This document shows, piece by piece, positions 12,637 to 25,200 of a DNA stretch of 64,000 nt. A model generated the notes under the pieces. It saw only the letters and a program-made list of their open reading frames with translations. It made no database searches and was not told where the DNA came from. The stretch spans positions 803,501 to 867,500 of the forward strand of contig JAMWET010006979.1 of NCBI GenBank assembly GCA_024036415.1, given 5' to 3'. Each line of letters starts with the position of its first letter. Within the stretch, counting starts at the first letter, position 1. A program made the position numbers and the translations under genes. Source of the stretch: Prochilodus magdalenae (lineage: Eukaryota; Chordata; Actinopteri; Characiformes; Prochilodontidae).

Positions 12637-13114
12637 TGTGGCGCCGGCCTGAGGATGAGCCGACTGAGACCTGATGTGAGCTCAGAGACACCCACAAGCA
12701 CCAGCGCGGGTGAACTTGCGTCCTTTATTTACATGTGTCTGACCTATAACTCAAACATCTATTCAGAAGCTTTCTGATCGAGTCCTTTTATAGTCCTTTT
12801 TTGCTCTCTCTGTATGTCTGGCCAGGAGACCAACGTCCGCCTCTCTCTCAGACTAAAGATAGCCAGTTTTCATACTGCTGTGGGAGGAGCACGCACCACA
12901 TACCGGCAGAAAAGTGCTTATTCCAGAACTTATGTCTTTAATGTTCCAAAAAACCTCGGGACAGGGGCAGGTTTACCACTGAGTTTAGGTCCGTGAGTTT
13001 ATCTGCTGAACGCTTGTGCAATCACTGATTCTTGTTAAAGTCTACTTTCCATTTGGCAGCTCATGAAGCAACTCTGGCAATGGAACCACTGACTTTGGGG
13101 AACCGGGTGTGACA
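12637..13114 (-). mobile_element. probable second solo LTR
   Basis: A 478-bp block with TG...CA ends (plus strand TGTGGCGCCGG...ACCGGGTGTGACA) flanked by a near-identical 4-bp duplication (gtac at 12633-12636, gtat at 13115-13118). On the minus strand it begins TGTCACACCCGG, close to the start of the LTR at 7826-8265. It has a TATA box (ggactataaaaggac) followed downstream by AATAAA (gtaaataaagga), the expected order for promoter and polyadenylation signal in an LTR. The flanking duplication has one mismatch, so the exact ends are less certain. Confidence 0.65.
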
Positions 13115-14470
13115 GTATAACTGAGTCTAGCAAACCAGGTAACCAAGTGATGAGAGGTTACTGTGGGTAAAGCATGGCACGCTCCACTCAGTGCCAAATG
13201 AAACCAGGTGCACATGTGATTGCGGAACCCGTGAAGGCTGAAAGCGAGACTAGTGAATGGAGCTTCATGAGTCTCTTCTGATTTTCCTCTCAGCCTGTCC
13301 CTTCCAGTGCCATTAGGAGGAGAACTATTAAATCAACCTGAGCAAGGAGCTGGCCTGCATTAAAATGTCACCGGTGTTTGGCCACCCGCACATCAGTGGA
13401 GCAATGCACCTTTAGGTTTGATCTTATAAATTTCAACAGGAGTTTTCCTTTGATTCTCTCTAGCTGCTGGAAACACAGCCGACTATAATCACTTACAGAG
13501 TTTATAGGGATACTCTGCGGAGTTCTTACCAAATGTGGAATCTGAGTTGCAAAGCTAAGATTTTCGCTGGCCAAAAACACTGGAGTTTGGATTCGTTCTA
13601 AAATGAATGAAAACCTGCTGAGGATCCCTGAGCTGAACTGAACTGAGCCTATGACTGTGTGTCTCTTTCCCAAAAATGGCCTTGGTTTTGTTTTCCTTCT
13701 TGGGAAGTATTTTCCTCTGTAGTTGCAGAACATTCACCAGTGTGTGCAGGACATTGAGAACAATGGGAAACAAATAGCAGTTGAGTAAGATGACCTAAAC
13801 TGGGCAGGAGCAGGGACAACTTTATGTTGTCTCCACATGAGGTCATTAAAACGATTTACACCATTTTCTCCTTGCTCCTAATGTAGCCAGACAGAGACAT
13901 GTTATCAATTTGGAGTTTGCTTCTTCAGTTTTGCACTGAAGCTGCGAGGCTAAATGTAGCTAAGAGGCAATGGAAGCTTAATGTGCTCCCAGTTATCTTC
14001 AGACAGCAAACATGTCTTGGCTGGTTGAATTTGGAGCAAAGGCGAAATTTTTCAACACATTTTTTGGTGATCAGTAAAAATATGGAAAGGAACACAAGAT
14101 TAATAGAGTCGAACTATTTCAAACAGGAAATACGGGACAGGACGGCATGAGTGAGATCGTATTTTCCTTTTTTCCCATCCAGTGACTCCCCCCTTTCCAT
14201 CCTGTCATCCCCTGGCAGCCCCGTTTTGGCCCAATCCCTTGTTTCCCATTATCTCTGGGTATGAGTAACACTCCAGGTCATGGGGAAAGCAATGGTAGTT
14301 AAAAGGAAGAGTGGAGTGAGAAATTGCAGTAGGGAATCCCACGTCTCATCCTGCTTCTTCCCAAAGGAAACCGCTGGCCAGTCCAGTAATGCAGTTAATC
14401 TGGGTCACGCTTACAAAAAACAGAACTAGCAAGACGAGTATAACTTGAAAGGTTTCTATATACCTTATAG
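13115..14470. other. intergenic, no gene recognised
   Basis: Minus-strand open frames at 13368-13846 overlap each other in different phases and show no protein family features. Confidence 0.5.
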
Positions 14471-14471
14471 T

Positions 14472-14513
14472 AATTCTGGTTGCGCAACCAGCGCAACCAG
14501 CGCAACCAGAATT
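14472..14513. repeat. hairpin made of GCGCAACCA repeats
   Basis: aattctggttgcg (14472-14484) pairs exactly with cgcaaccagaatt (14501-14513). The interval is a short tandem of gcgcaacca. This is a short potential cruciform with a 13-bp stem. Confidence 0.75.
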
Positions 14514-14800
14514 ATTGCACAGCTGTACTGTTATTCGATTTTTTGTTTTCTCCCGTTTCATCGCCGACTAACACGTCCCGCAGCTTTTGAGATATCAACT
14601 CTGTTCCAACTCCAGATTGTCCGGTATGATGCGCTGGTGTGAAAGGAATTAGAAAGGAATTTTTCTGGAATTTTTTTCCCATAGAGAATGAATGGGATCA
14701 AAAAGCACGTGCCTATCTAACCTACTTCCACCTGACCTAGAGACACCAAATCGGATACACTAGCTAGGAGCAGACTGGTTCGTTTCTCCATTTTGTTTCG

Positions 14801-15300
14801 CATCCCTCGTTCCTCCCATAGAGTCCCAGTCATTTTTGGACCCCTCTAAAGACGGCTGTTTCGTTCGGCCTAGAGGCGCGAAACAACATACACACTAAGG
14901 GCAGGGCACGAAGCACTAATCCACAGCCATACTGACCCACACTTCTCTATCGTTGGTTTATTCATCCTTTGTTCCTCCCATAGAGTCCCAGTCATTATCG
15001 GCCCAAATCAAACCCGGCTGTTTCCTTCACCAAAGAACCAGGAAACGTCACATATACTCACTAGGGGGAGGTCCCCAAGCACTAGAGCCCATCCATACAG
15101 ACCTGCACTTGTCTATCTGTCGCTTATTCATCCCTCGTTCCTCCCATAGAGTCCAGTCATTTTCGACCCAAACCAAGCAGTAATGCTTTTGTTTGACCAA
15201 GAGCCACAAAACTTCACATATTCACTAGAGGCAGGTCCCCAAGCGCTAATCCACAGTCATACCTGACCCACACTTGTTTACTCATCCCTCGTTTCTCACT
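14801..15300. repeat. about 163-bp tandem repeat, three diverged copies
   Basis: The motif 'gttcctcccatagagtcc' recurs at about 14809, 14971 and 15137. Each copy is followed at similar spacing by 'cagtcattttcg'-like, 'ccaagcactaatccacagcc'-like and 'acccacacttgt'-like segments and then by 'ttattcatccctcg', which starts the next unit. A fourth copy breaks off near 15299. The spacing of 162-166 bp is satellite-like. Confidence 0.85.
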
Positions 15301-16439
15301 GAGAAGCTGCGCAACCATCCCGCGTTTCCTTCAGGAAATGCCCTTTTCTAGTTTAAAAATGAGACTTAACAAACACTCGACATCAAAAACAAACAGCTGC
15401 ACCTGGAAGGAAGTGTTGGATTGCAAAGCTATTGGGAAGAAGGATACTTATTTGTACAGCTATCCGTCTGATGGTGAGTGTAAGCTCTATGAGGGCTACT
15501 TGTATGTTGTCTGGTATTAGTAATATGGCCGTGGTTAATTCTTTAGTTTGTTCCATCCATTTCCAGGGGCTTGGCCTCTGCTAATGGATAGGGACGGTGA
15601 AACCATGTGATGCAACAGGCCTCTGGTTTTTGTACTAGTCCTGTGGGAAGGGATCTCTATGTAACGGTTTACAATAAAGGCTGGCATGCTGACTCCTGAG
15701 CCACAATGCTTATATACCCTCCAGTGATTGCTTATACCATCTAGCCTCTCAGGCAAGCAACAGATGAACAAGTGCCAGGAAGAGAAAGTCTGAGAGAGAA
15801 GGAGTTTGTCTGAGGGAGAAAGTAAGAGAGAGAGAGAATGACAGACAGAGAGGAGTAAAACATCTTTTATAGCTGTTTCTTTTTTTTTAATATTGGTATG
15901 TGGGTCAGCTGAAATCAGACGTTTTTCAGCCACTGACATGACAATGCTTTGAGCTTGATGTAATATTCCCACTCTGTTCTTGGTCCTGACACTGTTCTCC
16001 CAATGGCTATATATACCCTTCACCTAATGAAGTCTAACTGCCTTATAAGGCCTGGGACAGAGAGCATACGGCTGCTGCCACATTCTAGCGCTTGAAATTT
16101 GGTCCACATGCTCTTTCTCTCACTTTCCAGCACTCCCTCCTTCTCTCTCCTCTGCAAGACAGTAAGAAATTATAGAATGTGATGAGAGCACAGGGCATCC
16201 TGTCCCTCAGCAATGAACTGGAAAGAGAAAAGCATGTGTTGTTTTTTGCCAGCACATGGCATACAGTCTCTTATTCACGGTAGCAAACGTGGAAAGTTTT
16301 CTACAGATAGATCTAGTCATGTCTAGATCTTTATGAACCTGGTCAGTCATTCCTAGGAAGCTAAGAAAGGCTTTTACTGCAAGTGTATTTCACTGAGCCA
16401 CAGAGTAAACGAATAAGAAGATACAGGCAACCCGCTGAT
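15301..16439. other. intergenic, no gene recognised
   Basis: GA/CT-rich patches (about 15785-15850) and no exon-like sequence. It lies just beyond the proposed adamts15 polyadenylation site. Confidence 0.5.
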
Positions 16440-18440
16440 TCGTTTGTACATGTTTTATTTGGAATAAATACCTTTAGAAGTCATTACAATTCAAAATGCC
16501 AGCGTTAAAAAAAAAAAAAACATATACATATATCAATAAAAGACATAAAACGGTATTTACATGACTTATTTGTGCACAGCCAGATGGATGTATACATGGT
16601 ATACAAGGCAGCCCATGCAGGACGTTGAAATCTTTTGCCGTACGAAAGCGCAAAAGAAAAAAAAAACAAAAACAAAAACAAAACATTCCAAGTAATACAG
16701 GAACCATCTTTTAGATGGACAATATGGTTGCTCTGAAGAACCTTGCGCATATATGTTTTGCCGTATGATGCATTACAGAACTTTACACTTAAGAACAGCT
16801 CGCCGGGTTCGACGTCGGAAACGGCGCCCATCTTGCGCCACGAGCCGCCACTTCTTTAAAAAATCGCTCTAATAGTAATAATAATAACTTAGTTTATATG
16901 GCAACTGTACCAGACAGGGCTTGATCGTAGCAGCTGCACCTCTGGCTCAATGGAAAGAGTGGAGGAGAGGAGGAAGAGGAGGAGTAGGACTTCTCAGACA
17001 AATGAGTAAACAAACGACAAAGGAGCTGGATGACAAAACGAGATGAGAAACCTGTTAGTGGGGCACACTCGGTGGGTGTAACATGGCGAGATGTTGGTAA
17101 GCTGAGCCGGGCCTGTGTTTGAGAGGGCTGGAGAGCGCCTGGAAGATGTAGCATTGATTAAATGAATGGGATTCAGGAGAAAGGCTAACACGCTAGCTTT
17201 CCTCCCCATTCGGAGAGTTTTCTTGGCTCTACTTCAGCTTGGAGTGTTTTTTGTATCTCCTTTTCCATGACCCTTTAAAAGTGGCCTCCACCAGTCAACA
17301 GTGTTGTTTGAATGGGCTCTCCATACCTTGTGTTAAAAACCAAGATAAAAACGTCTAGTCATGTTTTGGAGCTATGATATATGGGCTTCGCTGCTTTCCT
17401 CCCCCCACAGAATAAAGCATGGGAAAACCACCAGTTCCCACCGCCTTAAAGTTTAGCAGATGGGAGATACTCCAGCCATGTTAATCTTTAGCCAATTTGT
17501 TATACATGCTGAAATCATAATAAGCGGTGCTCTAATTATGAGGCATTCTCTAAACAAATGTTTCTGCAGAGTATTCACACAGACAACAGAACTGAGAATG
17601 CACTGGTGGGATAAAGCGGTGGAAAACACCATTGATGATGGCAAACGATCAAATGTTTCATCCGTTCTTGCAGTCGTTAACATCTTGAGCATGATCCCTT
17701 GACCTTTTGGTAATGTCCTTAAACCTGGTTTAGTCTCACCAGCCTCTCCTTACCATGTCTGTGCCTTGAACATAAGAAGGACAGTTGCAGCCAGTTCCAT
17801 GCAGTACAAGGGCATTTTCTGTGCTAGGTTCCTATCTAGCTGTGGAATGTACTTTTTTTGACCCAGCAGACTATCAGTGTTTGGGTTGGCCTCTCACGCA
17901 AATACTCTCTGAAGGGAGTCACTGTGGTCATTAATCGTTTTCTCACATAAATGTGCTGCTTTTAAAGGTCTTGCGTACTGTCACATAAGGTCAGTCAACT
18001 GACCTGCCATCAAATTCAACAGGAATTCCACCAGCAAGAGACGAAAGTCCTGTTGTATCATTCCCTCAGCAAAACCGGGGCAGTTGTTTGGGCTAATTGC
18101 TTAAGCTGGATCATATACATGGTCTTAGAAATTTGGTTGCAGTTAGAGGTAGAACACCGTTTGCAACTGTGTTTAACCCTGTCTTCCCACCTCTTTTCTT
18201 TCAGTTTCTCTCCCTCAGGTATGTGAGGCCGTTTCCTTTAATACATTTTTTTTTTATCTTCTTCATGTCTTTCCCTTTTCGCAGGCCGTATGCATGAACT
18301 AAAAACAGAATGCACCAGAACAAGTCCTGGATCGTTGATCTCTTTTTTTTTCTTTCTTTTTCTTCGTCTTGTGTATCATCTGACAAAGCGACAAGTCCGT
18401 GAAAGGTGATAATGGAGGCGGATTGTCAGGGAGGGAGTCA
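16440..18440 (-). other. probable adamts15 3' untranslated region
   Basis: About 2 kb follow the adamts15 stop codon on the minus strand with no other gene signal. They contain A/T-rich patches and end near the candidate poly(A) signal at 16454-16459. The extent is inference; transcript data would be needed to place the true end. Confidence 0.45.
16454..16459 (-). terminator. candidate polyadenylation signal for adamts15
   Basis: TTTATT on the plus strand reads AATAAA on the minus strand (context ccAATAAAac with an upstream T/A-rich stretch). It lies about 2 kb past the stop codon. Other AATAAA-like sites cannot be excluded. Confidence 0.4.
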
Positions 18441-19248
18441 TTAACAGGGTTTCAATGTACAGAAGTCCAGCTCCTGTGGCTTCTTCATGTCCTTGCAGTG
18501 CTCCCTCGCCAACAGCATCCCTTTCTGGGTGACGCAGCGGAGAGGTCGTCTTCTGAAGCCCTTCCCGCAGCTCTTAGAGCAAGGGGACCACTCACCCATA
18601 TCCCACATGGGACAGGGATCCCCGCACGCCCGCATGGCACTTGGCCTTATGGCTGGGTCGCAATTCGTCTCGGGGCTACCGTCTACCCTAAGGCACTGCA
18701 CCAACCTCCTCTGGAGGCCGTTCCCACAAGTTACCGAGCATTCGTCCCAACTAGCCGTTGCCCACTTCCCTGGGAGCAGAGCCTCTTTGGTATAAGAAGG
18801 CAAATCCTTTTCCTTGAGGTGATTGCCTTCTGTTCCTTTGATCCCGCCCTCTTCGGCCAGGACGCTGTTTTCTGCCCGTTCCCTACTCTCTTTCCTTATT
18901 ACCTTTTCCTCTTTGCTCTCCCGCTTCAGGTAGAAGGAGTAGCGTATGCGTGGAGGGGTCATCTGGCCCACAGACAGCACCTCCACGGTCAATGCTTCCC
19001 CTAGAGGCTTGATGGCATGCAGGGTCTCGGACTGTCCACCTGTGCCACTGTAGCGAAGCAGGCTTCCTCGCACCAGGATATCCCTTTCCACGGCTGACAC
19101 CACATAGTTTCCGTTCAGCAAGTACTTGCCCTGGCTGTTCTTCACAGCCAGGTAGTTGTCATCGCTCACCATACCCTTGTAGCCACGCTGGCGGACATCA
19201 ATGTTGGCAGCGCCCACTGGAAGCATGACGACAAAGTTGTAGCCATGG
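18441..19248 (-). CDS. adamts15: adamts15 exon 8: spacer and two C-terminal thrombospondin repeats
   Basis: 808 bp to the TAA stop at 18441-18443. It encodes the spacer ([20 protein letters not shown] ... [15 protein letters not shown]), a charged linker, then two TSRs ([20 protein letters not shown] and [20 protein letters not shown]). It ends with the ADAMTS15-type terminus. Confidence 0.96.
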
Positions 19249-22200
19249 CTGAGGGAAGAAAGGGTAAATGTAAATACATGGCACATGTGCGTTCATTTTG
19301 GTACAGATTGACAAATATTCCATGGATATGCTAAGTAATACTGGAAATGAAAGCCAAACCCCTCACACCTGGTAACCATCAAACTATTTGATGTGACTTC
19401 CCTACATAGGGATGCGGTTTGCCTTCAGTCTTGGCCATGCATACTTTTGACTATTGTTTGTTTTGCAGCCTTCACCTAATACCTGACATAACCCTGTGAA
19501 TCCCTCATTTAATGCATCGCTCCGACAGGAACATGTAAAGACATGGCCTGTATGCTGTAAAAATTTTACACGAGGCTTTTACTGGTTACGGTGCCACATG
19601 TGACTTATAAGTTGTCGGGAAGTGCAAGTATGATTGGAACGCGGGTGTTTATGCTTCAGGTACTGGTGGCTTACGTAGGTCTTGTGAAGAGGCCTGATAT
19701 CTTCTTGCAGTTTTTGTTGTCTCCCCCACACACGCCACACTTGTTAAACTTCTTGTTGGAGCCCAGTTTGCCGTCGCAGCCGGCCTTGGAGCATTTGCCC
19801 TGGACGCAGACAGCTGAGGAGTCAGGAGAACATGGAGTCCCATCCACAACCTGCAACAAAGCAGAAGGTTTACTGATCATGCTGATAATCTACATCATTA
19901 AGTTAAGAAGAGTCCAGAAATAAGTCTTTGCACTAAATATGATATGAATATATGACCAGACTGGTCCAATATGTTATCATTATCACCTTAACTGGTGGGT
20001 GTGAGTTTTTGCATGTCATGTATCCGGGGGTGATCACCATGGAGTGGAAGTAGAGGGCTCATGGTGACCTCACTAGTTGAGTTACAGCTTTATGCATGTG
20101 CCTCAATAAAGCATTTTCCCATTTTCCCAACTCTTCTTCTGCATAACACTGGAATATTAATCCAGATTGCATATAAAATAAGGTAAATGAGATCCTGTGC
20201 CGTTCAGCTTTCTGTTCTGCACAGACGGGAGGCGCTTTCACCATTTAACATAGGGGAATTTGGACCACAGTTCAGTTACTGCACCTCCAAGTGTCAAAAG
20301 TCAAATATGATGATCGGTATCAAATCTATGGGTTATGTTTGTTCTAGGTTGAAGACCACCAGACACGGCACATCGCATGGCTTTCAAAACCACGACCTTT
20401 AGGTACCCACAACAGCTCTGACATTCCCCACTGACAATGTTCCAGGGTGCCACTCAGTATTATGGCATCGCTACATTAAAGTACAGCCATACTGAGACCA
20501 CAAAAGCCATGGGTTGCAATTTACACTTAGGAAAAATAAGAGTTACATAGACTGTTACATACACCAACGCTAAGATTAGTAGTGCAGTCTATTTACAGTG
20601 AGTCTATGAGTGAGAATGTAGTGAACCGATGTCACACATGAGTTTTATTCTATTTCATTAAACTTAATCTGCCCTTTATCGTTGCTAACACTGCACTGCA
20701 TTCGATGTAGAAAAGCCACACTTTGCAGTGCATCTGCTGGGTGATATGATGCCACGCTATGTGGAGTTTGTAGTAGCTTAAGATAATGTGCTTCTAAACA
20801 ACGACCAAATATAACTGGAATTTCTGCATGCAGTTTTACCGAGCTGTATGCTGGGTTACGCCAAGATTCCAAACACTAAAGGTCCAGTCCTGTTGCGCCT
20901 CATATGTCTGTGAAGACTCACTCCACACCTCTGTATCTCACCCAGATTAACACCTTCTTACTCACTATTTTTTTACGTCATCTTTTCCTTCCTTGTGTTC
21001 TATTTGTCAGCTGACAACAGACAGTGGTGAGAAACATGAGACAGCCATGGGACACTCAGTATCCTCCCTGGTGACTATGTTCCCTATGTCATACCTACAC
21101 AGCAATATAAGCTTCCTTGAAGGAGTGCTTTTAATCCCGACAGCTGAATTTTGTTAAAACTGTTGGAATGTCACTGAGCCTTTATTGTGGCACATAGTGC
21201 AGTGGTTCTCAAACCAGTCCTCCGAGACCCCCACAAAGTCCATAGTTCTGCTGTATCCTTACACATTTTGAGTTAGGTTGAAGCAGAAAAGTGGCCCCTC
21301 AGGACTGGTTTCACAATCATTGCTCAAGAGTCGAATCGTATGCCGATGATACTGGTATGTCTCTATATCGTATTCTTAGAGAATCAAATCGAGATGCTGT
21401 GAGGTCAGATATTTACCCGCCTGGTTATGCCTAATGAAATATACCCTTTAAAGCTCACCTTGGGGGAAAGCACATAGAAGTAGCCAGTTCCATTGGCCCT
21501 GCATATCAGCTTGCACTGATCTTTAGGGGACACTCCTGAGTACTTGGGTACCCACACGACGGAGGGTGTGAGGCGGTTGGTGTTCATGCTGAAGCCATTA
21601 AAGGCCTCACACTGTTCTTCACGGAAACTCTTCCCTGTGTACGGCAAAACCAAGAGAGAGGTTAGAGGAGAAACAGACTGCAATAAATAACCACAACGTT
21701 TTATTTTTACAGTCATCTTCCCAAGCTCAGAGCCGCTGCAAGAGCCTCATCAGTAGAGAACCAAGTTTAGCAGTAATAACAGCAACAGGAGAGTCCAACA
21801 AAGAAATCCAGTAATAGCAATAACAGGAATACAACACATTGAGATCAAAAGGAAACAGGGGTAAGAGAAAAAAAGAGTACAACTAAAACTAATAAAGGCA
21901 TAAATGTATCCAAATCATTTTGATCCTTGGGTGGTCTCTGAAACCACAAGAGGCCGAGTTCCAGATCTGAAGAGCATATGATGAATTATCCAATTTAGGC
22001 GATTGGATATTGTTTTGAATAGAATGCATTTAGATTGAGGTTTAATGCGTAACGAATACAAATGTACAAAGGCTGAGAGGCTCCCAGCCCTGGTCCTGGA
22101 GGGCACCTGCCCTGCATATTTTAAATAGTTGGATCAGGTGTGTTGGGAACACAGCAAACAAAGGTAGACATGGCAAGTGGTCTTTCTGGACCAGGGTTGG

Positions 22201-25200
22201 GAACCATTGCTGTAGCTAGCAAGTAATGGAAAAAGGGTTAGCCTATAGTGGCCTATGTTAACAGTATGGTTAGACCGTAGAGTTGGACAGTTTGCATCAT
22301 GCTGAATTAATTATATAAGCTTCTATTACTTGTTAGCTATATTAGCTTCACAACTTTAATGCCAAAGTAAAGAAGCAAACAAAGACAAATCAAATCTTGA
22401 CTGACCGAGTGGGTCAGTAAATATGTGGCCAGTGTTGGCTTTATTCTCCTACACTTATGTTAAGTGTACTAGGCTTAGGTGAAGTCACATAAGTACTGAA
22501 AAGCTCTTACCAGTGTCGGGGCATGGTGTGAGGTTGCAGGAGCGGTACTTGACCCTCACTCCCTGGCAGTATTTGCCTCCATTGTCTGGCACTGGATTAT
22601 TACATTCTCGCTTCGCCAACTGCACCCCACCACCACAGGTCCTAGAGCAAGTCCCAAACGCCCCCCATTTCCCCCACTTTCCATCCACCTAAAGTAGGAT
22701 AGCAAGGAAAAGAGAGTGTCAAACTTGGAAGACTTGGACGAGGTGCTATATTAGTGCCTTCAGTATGGATTCTCAGTCTAGCAGGTGTGATGTACAGCGT
22801 TCCTACAGTCTTTGCTTTCTGTAAAGTGATCAGGTCACTCTGTCACAACTGGTAGAAATGTTTCTTGATGGATATTTGAGGAACCTTTAATATTAGTGGC
22901 ATCCTGAGACACTTGGGGACTATTCATGTGTTTCTTGTCCAAAAGGTATACACATATCTGCCATCACCTTCTGCACATCAAATAAACGCAGGGTAGAGCA
23001 GATAGAAAATGACCCAAGTATTAAAGCTCTGCCTCTAAAAAGATCCCCGGTTCAGCCTAGGAACGGCTTGTTAACTGGTGTTTATAATGATCTGACTTGA
23101 AGAAATGCTAAAATCTGCAAGGCTACACCCGATACCCTCCGACACCGAGGAACCAAAAAACTCCAAAACAGTTCTATGTGTTCATATATCTGTTACTTAG
23201 CGACAAAACAAAGCAATGGGACGAGTCTGTAGGAGTGTGTTTAACAGGTCCACAATGATATGTCAAATGCCTGCAGTACTCATGTATCCTATCACAGCAT
23301 GGTGAGACTTCTTGTGGAGATGAGCGCGTACAACAGTAGAATGTGACTGGAAGAGTCCACCTTTAAAGTAACTCCAGTTTTGCTGCAGTGCAACAATAAA
23401 GAAGCAAATATTGGAGATCTAGCATGCCTTGGCTGAGGCAACTACACTGTATGCGCAAATGTATCCAGACACTCTTCAGGGGCCGCCACTGGTGACAGGT
23501 CCTCAATTGCACAGACACAGATCTCTATACAAAAGCAGTGGCCAATTGAATAGGATGCTCTGGAGCCAGCCAGAGGGGTTATAAAGCTCCTGAGTGTTGG
23601 GTTATGGAACTCTTGCACTGCATTCGCTGGAGTGATGGAGCACCATCCAGTATTTCTGAGCTGAATGTTCCAACTTTTAGTGTAAGGCAGGCCATCTTCT
23701 CCACCCTGACACCACAATACTGTAGAGTGAGCAGATATCTTTAACCCTTTGGGCATTTAACACACATTTATTGTAAACGGTTGCCAGTCCTTCAACAGCC
23801 TCTGGTGGTGCAATTGCTTAAGTCTACAGCCTGCCATCAGGAGATCATATGTTCAACCCAAGGATAGTCAACTGAGGGTCTGAGAGAGCATAGATATCCT
23901 CACCCTTTCTGGGTGGGTGGTTCTCTACCATCAGCCAGCACAGTGCTAATCAATGTGGGTGTCCCTTATCTTATATGGGTCTAGTTTTCCAGAAACATAT
24001 ATATGTTAAGTCTCATCAAGAATGATGACAGAGGTTTAGAGTAAACAACTTTCTTAGTCATTGTAGAAGAAACTATACCTCAGGCCATCTCTCATCTTGG
24101 ACTGAAAAATCCTCATTTTTATTTACAGCTAAAGAGATATGTATTTAAACCCCACAAATGTGCACTAGACCAGCATATCAGGCATTTGACATGTTTATCT
24201 ATAGGCAGCTTGGGAATAAGGTCTTACGACATTCTGAACTTGAATGGTAGATGATAATGAATGTGATTGTTAGTAGCTGGACTTTTAAGGAACCTCTTAT
24301 GGGGTGTCCTGCTTGCTAGGTGCATGTTTATGTAATGTAGGCACATGGGTGTAGGCCTGTACTGTGTTATCACTCACCCTGATCTTGGTAAAATCTTGCT
24401 TCTCTATGCAGATGCCACGCATGCATAGCATGCCCTCCCCACAGCTGGTGCCGTCTGCCCAAGGGAAATGGCGCGTCTGGCAAACGGGTTGCCCACGGGT
24501 CTTCCCCGTGCACCACAGCCGTTGGCACGGAGCCTGTATGAGTGGGCATGGCTTAGAGCCCGTCCCAAATGCTAGCTCACACTGCTTCTCCAGAGTGTAG
24601 GAAACACCGGGGAGAACATCAGGGAGGGCCAAAGGCTTCTGAGGCTGGTCCAGCAAACATTCACCTGCAGGGGGGGGATACAGTGTTATGCCACATTTGA
24701 TTTCAGGACGTTTCACATGGGATGAGGTGACTTATTTTTACTTATAGTTCATATAATTCAAAAAATGAATTTTGTCTTTTTCTTTTTTTTTTTATTTCCC
24801 ATGGTTTTGACATCATATCAAACATGAAAGAGTTCAAAGTGGAGACTTGAACCTGCCGATACATAATGTAAAAATTACATAAATAAAATGCAGTCAATCT
24901 GGACAAGTTAGAGAGCGGGACTATGGACTATAGAGGGGTCCAGATCAGTCCAACATAAGTAAAAAAATGAGTGGTGTTAATAATGTATCACATTAACTAG
25001 TCCTAGTAATTACATTTAATTGCGTAATGTAAATCAAAGGTATAGCAAAATGACAATGCTAACTAAAAACTACAGTGTAGGGCTCTTTAAAGACCAAGAT
25101 CACCTTGTACCAGGAGAATGTTATGTGGAAAACAGAACCATTTCGGTGACATAGCATGACATTTGAGCTTCAGATGAAAGGTAAACATTAGATGAGCCTG

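Noticed and set aside
12229..12777. 182-codon plus-strand ORF
   Set aside because: It overlaps an inverted repeat and an LTR-like block, and has no family features or splice context.
13368..13846. Minus-strand ORFs of 65-121 codons
   Set aside because: Overlapping frames in different phases, with no recognisable protein.
18399..19004. 201-codon plus-strand ORF opposite adamts15 exon 8
   Set aside because: Antisense shadow of a coding exon, without any domain of its own.
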